From: Sphingobacterium sp.
Lineage (GTDB): Bacteria; Bacteroidota; Bacteroidia; Sphingobacteriales; Sphingobacteriaceae
Direction of reading: 5' to 3'
Assembly: GCA_031277685.1 (NCBI GenBank)
Contig: JAITLV010000131.1
Coordinates: 62,001-126,000 of the forward strand
Length of the DNA: 64,000 nt
Shown: positions 59,362 to 64,000 of the stretch, piece after piece
Layout: each line of letters begins with the position of its first letter
How positions within the stretch are numbered: the stretch's first letter is position 1
Position numbers and translations under genes: made by a program
The notes under the pieces: generated by a model
What the model was told of the DNA's origin: nothing
The model's input: the letters and a program-made list of their open reading frames with translations, nothing else
The model's database searches: none

Positions 59362-61380
59362 CTGGATCTGTAGCTGTCTATCTTTATCGAAGTCCACCGT
59401 ACTGATGAATACCATCCGTTTATCGCCAGTTTTTGTTGTCCGCCCATGATAAACACAACGGAGTTTTCCTTCGCGATCTTTAAAAATGCTATTATGACCA
59501 GTACCTGATACAATACCACCCTTATCGGTATCCTTTTCTATAATCGGGTTGGTTTCAGATTTCTGATAATTGCCCAGTGGTGATTGGGCTGTTGCGTAAC
59601 CTACCGCATAGTTTGCTCCAGCAAAATAATTGGCTGAATACATCATATAATACTGTTCGTTCGCTTTCAATAAAAATGATCCCTCTGTCCATCTTCTATT
59701 AATTTCGCCAGCGGAGACTGACCGACTTTCCCATGCTGACTGCGCGTCGTTCATACGTGCCGGAGGACGCACCAGAAGTACTGGCTGCCCAATGACCTGT
59801 TGCAAGCTACTGTCCAGCTCAACTCCATACACCCAGCTTTCCTCGATGTCCTTATAACCCCATTTAGATTTGGCCCATTCGGCAATTTCGGAAGCAACAG
59901 GATGTTCATAGCAACAGCGAGAATAAAATAAATAATTTCTGTTATCTGTATCCCTAAAAACATTAGCGTCAATGATGGGATACCCGGGATCAAATAATGG
60001 TCGCCCCGTCAGATCCACAAATGGTCCTAATGGATCATCTGCAACAGTGACACCAATGCGATAGTTTTCCAGTTTATTGCCAGGATTTTCCTTCCAGTGT
60101 GCACTATAATACATATAGTACTTATTATTGATTGCATACACTTCTGGTGCCCAAAAATCTTTCGTCCCCCACCCTTTGGGCTGCTTTCCATCATACACCT
60201 TTCCAGCACTTGTCCACTGTTTCAGGTCTTTGGAACTATAGGCTACGAACCCATTTTCCGTACCGCCTGTACCATAGAGATAATATTGATCACTACGCGG
60301 ATCATATAGTATAAAAGGATCTCCAAGGGCAACTTCAATTGGGCTGGCCGATTGATGCGCAAGCGCTAGCAATTTGAAACTGGTTCCATCAAATCGAGGG
60401 ATAATCATCCCTCCCTGCCCTTGGGGAGAAAAGTTAACGGGAACAAGAGCCGTACGTCTGGGTGCCACTTGATCATCAGAATAATGTGTATGACAGACAT
60501 AAAACCATTGCTCACCTTGTTGAAATAAATCACCATGCCCAGTACCAGCATATCCGCTAGTATGCTGGCTTAATAAGGGATTTAATTCAATTTTTTTCCA
60601 AGGGCCATACACATTTTCGGCAATAGCTACCCCAACAGCATAGTCCTTATTCCTAAAGTCATTGGCCGAATAAAACATGTAATAATGATTTCCCTGTTGA
60701 ATTACAGTAGGTCCTTCACATACTGGCCATGTAGTATACGCTGTATTCTCCCAAGGCTGTTCAGCATGTAGGCATTCCTTTAGGGTTTCCTCCTTTATAC
60801 CTGAGTAATCCGCTTTCAATTCCGCTACAAAAATACGGTTCCCCTCCTGCAACCGAACATGAAATAAATATTTCTTCCCATCACTATCCCTAAAGACGTA
60901 TGGATCTATCTCCTTTCCACCTGCAATAAGACTTTTCGTTAGCTTTTGTTTAAAAGGGCCAATGGCTGAATCACTTACTGCAATTGCGATTTTTTCATCT
61001 GCCGTATAGGCCATATAAAACTTCCCGCCCTCAAACCATACTTGCGGTGCCCAAAAGCCCTTGGTTCCGAATACATCTTCTTTAACCAAAGCAAATCCAT
61101 CTTTCACACCAACTGGCCCCTGCCACTGCTTCAAATCTGGCGACCTATACACTTTAAATCCCAATTGCTCGTCGCCATCACCATTCGTTCCGTACAAATA
61201 ATAATATCCGTCATGATAGAATATTGTGGGATCAGCCTGAAAAATTCCTTTTCCTGGAACCGATAACTGCTCAATAGAATCGCTCAGAGACGATTCAAAT
61301 AACAGCTTATTGCTCGCATACCCCAGCGAAAGAATCACATGGAGCATAAAAAGCAAGATGTAAAATTTAATCTGTTTCAC
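59353..61380 (-). CDS. Secreted tandem GH43 glycoside hydrolase
   Basis: About 675 residues from a GTG at 61380 that gives a good signal peptide (KQIKFYILLFMLHVILSLGYA); an upstream TTG at 61449 would spoil it. There are two five-bladed propeller modules, each with ADPTIFYHDGYYYLYGT or GDPFILYDPRSDQYYLYGT, FWAPQVW/FWAPEVY and an internal acidic strand (DPYVFRD, DANVFRD). GH43 enzymes cleave arabinose- or xylose-type side chains. It probably acts in the periplasm. It is out of place within a stress island and has no SusCD pair beside it. Confidence 0.87.
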   Translation of the reverse strand: MKQIKFYILLFMLHVILSLGYASNKLLFESSLSDSIEQLSVPGKGIFQADPTIFYHDGYYYLYGTNGDGDEQLGFKVYRSPDLKQWQGPVGVKDGFALVKEDVFGTKGFWAPQVWFEGGKFYMAYTADEKIAIAVSDSAIGPFKQKLTKSLIAGGKEIDPYVFRDSDGKKYLFHVRLQEGNRIFVAELKADYSGIKEETLKECLHAEQPWENTAYTTWPVCEGPTVIQQGNHYYMFYSANDFRNKDYAVGVAIAENVYGPWKKIELNPLLSQHTSGYAGTGHGDLFQQGEQWFYVCHTHYSDDQVAPRRTALVPVNFSPQGQGGMIIPRFDGTSFKLLALAHQSASPIEVALGDPFILYDPRSDQYYLYGTGGTENGFVAYSSKDLKQWTSAGKVYDGKQPKGWGTKDFWAPEVYAINNKYYMYYSAHWKENPGNKLENYRIGVTVADDPLGPFVDLTGRPLFDPGYPIIDANVFRDTDNRNYLFYSRCCYEHPVASEIAEWAKSKWGYKDIEESWVYGVELDSSLQQVIGQPVLLVRPPARMNDAQSAWESRSVSAGEINRRWTEGSFLLKANEQYYMMYSANYFAGANYAVGYATAQSPLGNYQKSETNPIIEKDTDKGGIVSGTGHNSIFKDREGKLRCVYHGRTTKTGDKRMVFISTVDFDKDRQLQIQTD

Positions 61381-61456
61381 CTGAATACAATTTAAGTTCA
61401 CACTAAAATTGAATAAATAATTCAAATATAACAGGTGATATTGTATCAATTGAAGC

Positions 61457-61627
61457 TCAATTTGTATCTTTTTTCTTGCCTTCGCTTTTTCCGGTCTTTT
61501 TATTGTGGCTTATACGACTACCTTTGATTTCATTTTCCACTGACTCCCTGCTATCAAGGTTATTTTTGTTCAAAACAGTATTTCCTTTTACCGTCCGAGT
61601 CGATTTATTTCTGCTTTGCATATTCAT
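61457..61627 (-). CDS. Small basic hydrophilic protein, 56 residues
   Basis: ATG at 61627, stop at 61457. The product is Lys/Asn/Ser-rich (MNMQSRNKSTRTVKGN at the start and KKTGKSEGKKKDTN at the end), without hydrophobic segments. Such tiny polar proteins are common in bacterial desiccation or stress regulons, but no family is recognised. It may be spurious; codon pattern looks coding. Confidence 0.45.
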   Translation of the reverse strand: MNMQSRNKSTRTVKGNTVLNKNNLDSRESVENEIKGSRISHNKKTGKSEGKKKDTN

Positions 61628-61829
61628 CACTTTTGTATTTTAACCTGTAAACCATCCAGTTTATAGATCAAACCTTTCTACTTCAGGAACATATGCTGTA
61701 AAGGTTTCGTTGAATTGACTTTAAAAAAACTATTTATTTTTCACACCTGTTCTTCTACTAACAATCATTATAGGTTTTTATAGGAAATAGAAAAACGATC
61801 ACAAATCGTAATTCAAAAATGAAATTTAC

Positions 61830-62165
61830 ATGATGACAGATAGAAAAAAACATGAAAATTGCATAAGCGCATGCTGGCAATGTGTGGCGGCTTGTCAATC
61901 TTGTGCGCTTGCTTGTACCAAAGAGAAGGATGTTACAGCTATGGCCAAATGCATTGCGCTGGACATCGAATGTGCCAGTCTTTGTTCATCCACGGCTCAG
62001 CTCCTGGCGATGGGAAGTTTTTATGCATCCCAGCTTATTAAAATATGCGCAGAGATCTGCGCGAATTGCGCCGAAGAATGCTTCAAACACAGTCACGACC
62101 ATTGTCAAGCCTGTGCTAAAGCCTGTGAACGATGTGCAATAGCTTGCAATGAACTGTCGGCCTAA
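61830..62165 (+). CDS. Cys-rich four-helix-bundle copper-binding protein (DUF326/Csp type)
   Basis: A 111-residue cytosolic protein with paired Cys motifs in every helix (CISACWQCVAACQSCALAC, CIALDIECASLC, ICAEICANCAEEC, CQACAKACERCAIAC). This is the DUF326 family, of which the Csp proteins store many Cu(I) ions within the bundle. No signal peptide, so it matches the cytosolic Csp3-like group. It fits a metal or oxidative stress role. Confidence 0.93.
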   Translation: MMTDRKKHENCISACWQCVAACQSCALACTKEKDVTAMAKCIALDIECASLCSSTAQLLAMGSFYASQLIKICAEICANCAEECFKHSHDHCQACAKACERCAIACNELSA

Positions 62166-62211
62166 TATATTCCATACAAGCTGAAAAATGTATACCGCAA
62201 TTAGCGCACTC

Positions 62212-62269
62212 GTCTATGTGAAGAACGGCAAAAAAAACTGACCAGATCTCATCCGTTATTCACATAGAC
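62212..62269. terminator. Long imperfect inverted repeat between convergent genes
   Basis: GTCTATGTGAA and TTCACATAGAC as outer arms with an inner ACGG/CCGT pair, and an internal A-run. It probably terminates both the DUF326 gene and the minus-strand regulator gene. Confidence 0.65.
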
Positions 62270-62277
62270 TGGTCGTA

Positions 62278-62940
62278 TTAATTCAATATTCCATTTTCAA
62301 AGGCAAACTTAACCAGATGGGCAGTATTCTTTACACCAGCTTTATCTATGAGGTTCTGCCGGTGTCCCTCCACAGTGCGTTTACTTAGGAAAATCTTATC
62401 TGCGATTTCGATATTTGTATAGCCCTCGGCAATAAGCCCCAACACCTCCAATTCACGCTCGGAAATTTCGAAATCAGACCTCACCCCAGGCTGATGCTGT
62501 GCGTAACGTTGACCTGAACGGATGTGTTCCAAAAGTAACATGGAGATTTCTTCGCTCATGTATTTTCCACCCGCTGCAATATGCTTAAGGGCGAAAAGTA
62601 GTTCATTATAACCAATATTTTTCACCAGATACCCCATCAGCCCATATTCAAACCCCTCAATGACATAGTTGATCTGATTTAACATGGAGAGTATAACTAC
62701 TTTAATATTTTTGTATTGTTTATGTAAGACGCGCAAAAGCTCTATCCCATCCATTTCATCCATGCTGATATCGGTCAAAACAATATCTGGAATTGAAGCT
62801 GAATTCGATTCCAGATAATCCAGTGCTTCCCGACCATTGGAAACTTCACCTACAACTTCAAAGCCTTCCTGAGATTCTAAAAGTAACTTAATTCCATTAC
62901 GTACCACCATATGGTCTTCTACCAATAGGATTTTTGTCAT
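62278..62940 (-). CDS. NarL/LuxR-type response regulator
   Basis: A 220-residue two-domain regulator. Receiver: LLVEDHMVVRNG, phosphoacceptor Asp in DIVLTDISMDEMDG, VVILSML and LVKN with the conserved Lys. The C-terminal GerE HTH is ISERELEVLGLIAEGYTNIEIADKIFLSKRTVEGHRQNL. Its partner is the degenerate kinase nine bases upstream on the same strand, which raises the question of how it gets phosphorylated. Confidence 0.94.
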   Translation of the reverse strand: MTKILLVEDHMVVRNGIKLLLESQEGFEVVGEVSNGREALDYLESNSASIPDIVLTDISMDEMDGIELLRVLHKQYKNIKVVILSMLNQINYVIEGFEYGLMGYLVKNIGYNELLFALKHIAAGGKYMSEEISMLLLEHIRSGQRYAQHQPGVRSDFEISERELEVLGLIAEGYTNIEIADKIFLSKRTVEGHRQNLIDKAGVKNTAHLVKFAFENGILN

Positions 62941-62949
62941 ATCTTCTTT

Positions 62950-63648
62950 TTAAATAGTTAATTGAAATACCATACCTGTCTCGAGCGTATCATTGATAAT
63001 GTTGGCATTATATAGCTCCATCACCTTTTTTAGTCGCACCGGTCCATCTGGGCTTTTCGCTTTTTGTAGCGTATTATTTTCTTTATAGTAGGGCAACACT
63101 TTGATAACAGCTACAGATTCGACCAACTGCACCGATATCGAAATGGCTTGGATAGGCATTTCATCTTTTAGGTATTCAAATAGCGCAGTCAGCAATTTAA
63201 AAAGGCGAACTTGAATATGATGACGAAGCTCTTTTAAATTAGGATCGAGCACAATATCTATAGTGAAACCCAATTTTTGTTTATAAGAGCCTACAACCTC
63301 GTCGATTGCGTGGAAAATACCCAAATCATTCAAAATAGGGTTATACAGTAATGACGCTTTGTTACGCAATTCGATTACTAAAGAAGTCAACGAATCCCGT
63401 AAAGATCGTAACTCATCAAAATCACCATGCCTATTTGTAAAATTCTGTAATGAAATACGCATTCCGTACAGTTCCTGTGCGAGTTCATCCCTAAAGTATC
63501 GACCAATACGTCCGATATCTTCCTGCTGGTTCCTAATAATGGATTTGTAAAAATCCTCTTGGCTCCCACCCCAAGTCTCATTTAGATCTTTCCCTTCCTC
63601 CTCTCGCTCCGAATGATCTATGTATAAATTTTTGTCTTCGTTCCCCAT
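62950..63648 (-). CDS. Degenerate HisKA_3-type sensor protein (pseudo-kinase)
   Basis: A 232-residue soluble protein. Residues about 40-110 follow the NarL-partner dimerisation domain, but the phosphoacceptor block, normally ELHDE, reads YFRDE with Arg53 in the His position. The remaining about 120 residues have the outline of a HATPase domain without the N-box Asn or a DxGxG loop (VKVLPYYKEN stands there). It cannot be a normal kinase. It may instead bind the response regulator as an adaptor or phosphatase. Confidence 0.78.
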   Translation of the reverse strand: MGNEDKNLYIDHSEREEEGKDLNETWGGSQEDFYKSIIRNQQEDIGRIGRYFRDELAQELYGMRISLQNFTNRHGDFDELRSLRDSLTSLVIELRNKASLLYNPILNDLGIFHAIDEVVGSYKQKLGFTIDIVLDPNLKELRHHIQVRLFKLLTALFEYLKDEMPIQAISISVQLVESVAVIKVLPYYKENNTLQKAKSPDGPVRLKKVMELYNANIINDTLETGMVFQLTI

Positions 63649-64000
63649 AGTATCCTGTTTTTCGTATTATGATTAATAACCATTTTCAAGCTTGAACAGT
63701 TTTTAAAAATTGACAAAGCGTTAAAACATGGGTGTATCATTTATAGTACTACGTATAAATACGTACTTATACGGGATAAAGGATGGATTTCAGCAAGGAA
63801 AACACTTGTTGTTAAAGTAAAAAACACCTTAATTTTTTCTTAATAAGAGGGGCCAAAAACATCTAAAAAAAATAAATACACACTGATTTACAGTAAATTG
63901 CAATAGAAATAAAATGACTATAAACCTTTTTAGAATTAATATCATTATTTCTACCCACGATTTTCTAGCACCCTAATTGTAGTAGTTCTGGCACTGATAG
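63649..64000. other. Intergenic right end of the window
   Basis: No gene. It contains ACGTATAAATACG (63751-63763) followed by TATACGGGATA (63768-63778), and CTAGCACCCTAATTG at 63965-63979. These match sites upstream of other island genes. A plus-strand gene probably starts just beyond the edge. Confidence 0.5.

Overview
This 64 kb window reads as chromosomal DNA of a Bacteroidota bacterium, most likely family Sphingobacteriaceae and consistent with Sphingobacterium. The evidence is about 40% GC by eye, a SusC/SusD locus driven by an ECF sigma/FecR pair, promoters of the TAnnTTTG type, poor Shine-Dalgarno sequences and AT-rich intergenic spacers. I see no rRNA, no canonical tRNA, no CRISPR array and no intact transposon. 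Layout: 0-12 kb is mixed housekeeping (a cut M13 peptidase, MetA, a TlpA-like thioredoxin, aconitase, a pentapeptide-repeat protein, a WG-repeat protein, DUF808, DUF4256, DUF6265, a GyrI-like protein, a ClC channel). 12.2-15.5 kb on the minus strand is an RNA-repair cassette. It holds a structured non-coding region, then a slipin (band-7) gene, then RtcB RNA ligase. 15.8-22.6 kb holds a lipoprotein, a cytosine-deaminase-like hydrolase with an AraC regulator, three little-known genes ending in an MpaB-type oxygenase, RecR and a LOG protein. 23.2-31.1 kb is an ECF sigma/FecR/SusC/SusD/HGSNAT-like nutrient-uptake locus with trans-envelope signalling. 31.7-46.5 kb holds an exonuclease/GIY-YIG fusion, the complete histidine-utilisation operon hutHIUG with a divergent LysR gene, luxS with an MTA/SAH nucleosidase, and a trehalose pair (fused OtsA-OtsB plus a GH15 enzyme). 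From 46.5 kb to the end is a stress island: CsbD, several small hydrophilic proteins, a sigma factor, a PA2169-type four-helix protein, topoisomerase IB, Ku and its 50-residue neighbour, two soluble sensor kinases (one phytochrome-like), a Cys-rich copper-binding bundle, a GH43 protein, and a NarL-type regulator with a degenerate partner kinase. The most striking signal lies upstream of slipin-RtcB. On the minus strand two tandem stretches (15280-15341 and 15206-15271) each fold as a circularly permuted tRNA core. The order is anticodon-stem 3' strand, variable loop, T-arm with a consensus T-loop, an acceptor-like stem closed by a GAAA or UUCG tetraloop, U8/A9, D-arm, then anticodon-stem 5' strand. 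Each module therefore has its free ends where a tRNA cut in the anticodon loop would have them, and such cut ends are what RtcB seals. This resembles the tRNA-like domain of bacterial Y RNAs, but no Rsr/Ro60 gene lies in the window. The fold is my hand reading; function is inference. Other notable points are a sensor kinase whose phosphoacceptor His is Arg, a phytochrome-like kinase without the usual bilin Cys, a YgjP-like protein without its zinc motif, repeated short motifs shared across the stress island, and two interlocked inverted-repeat pairs.
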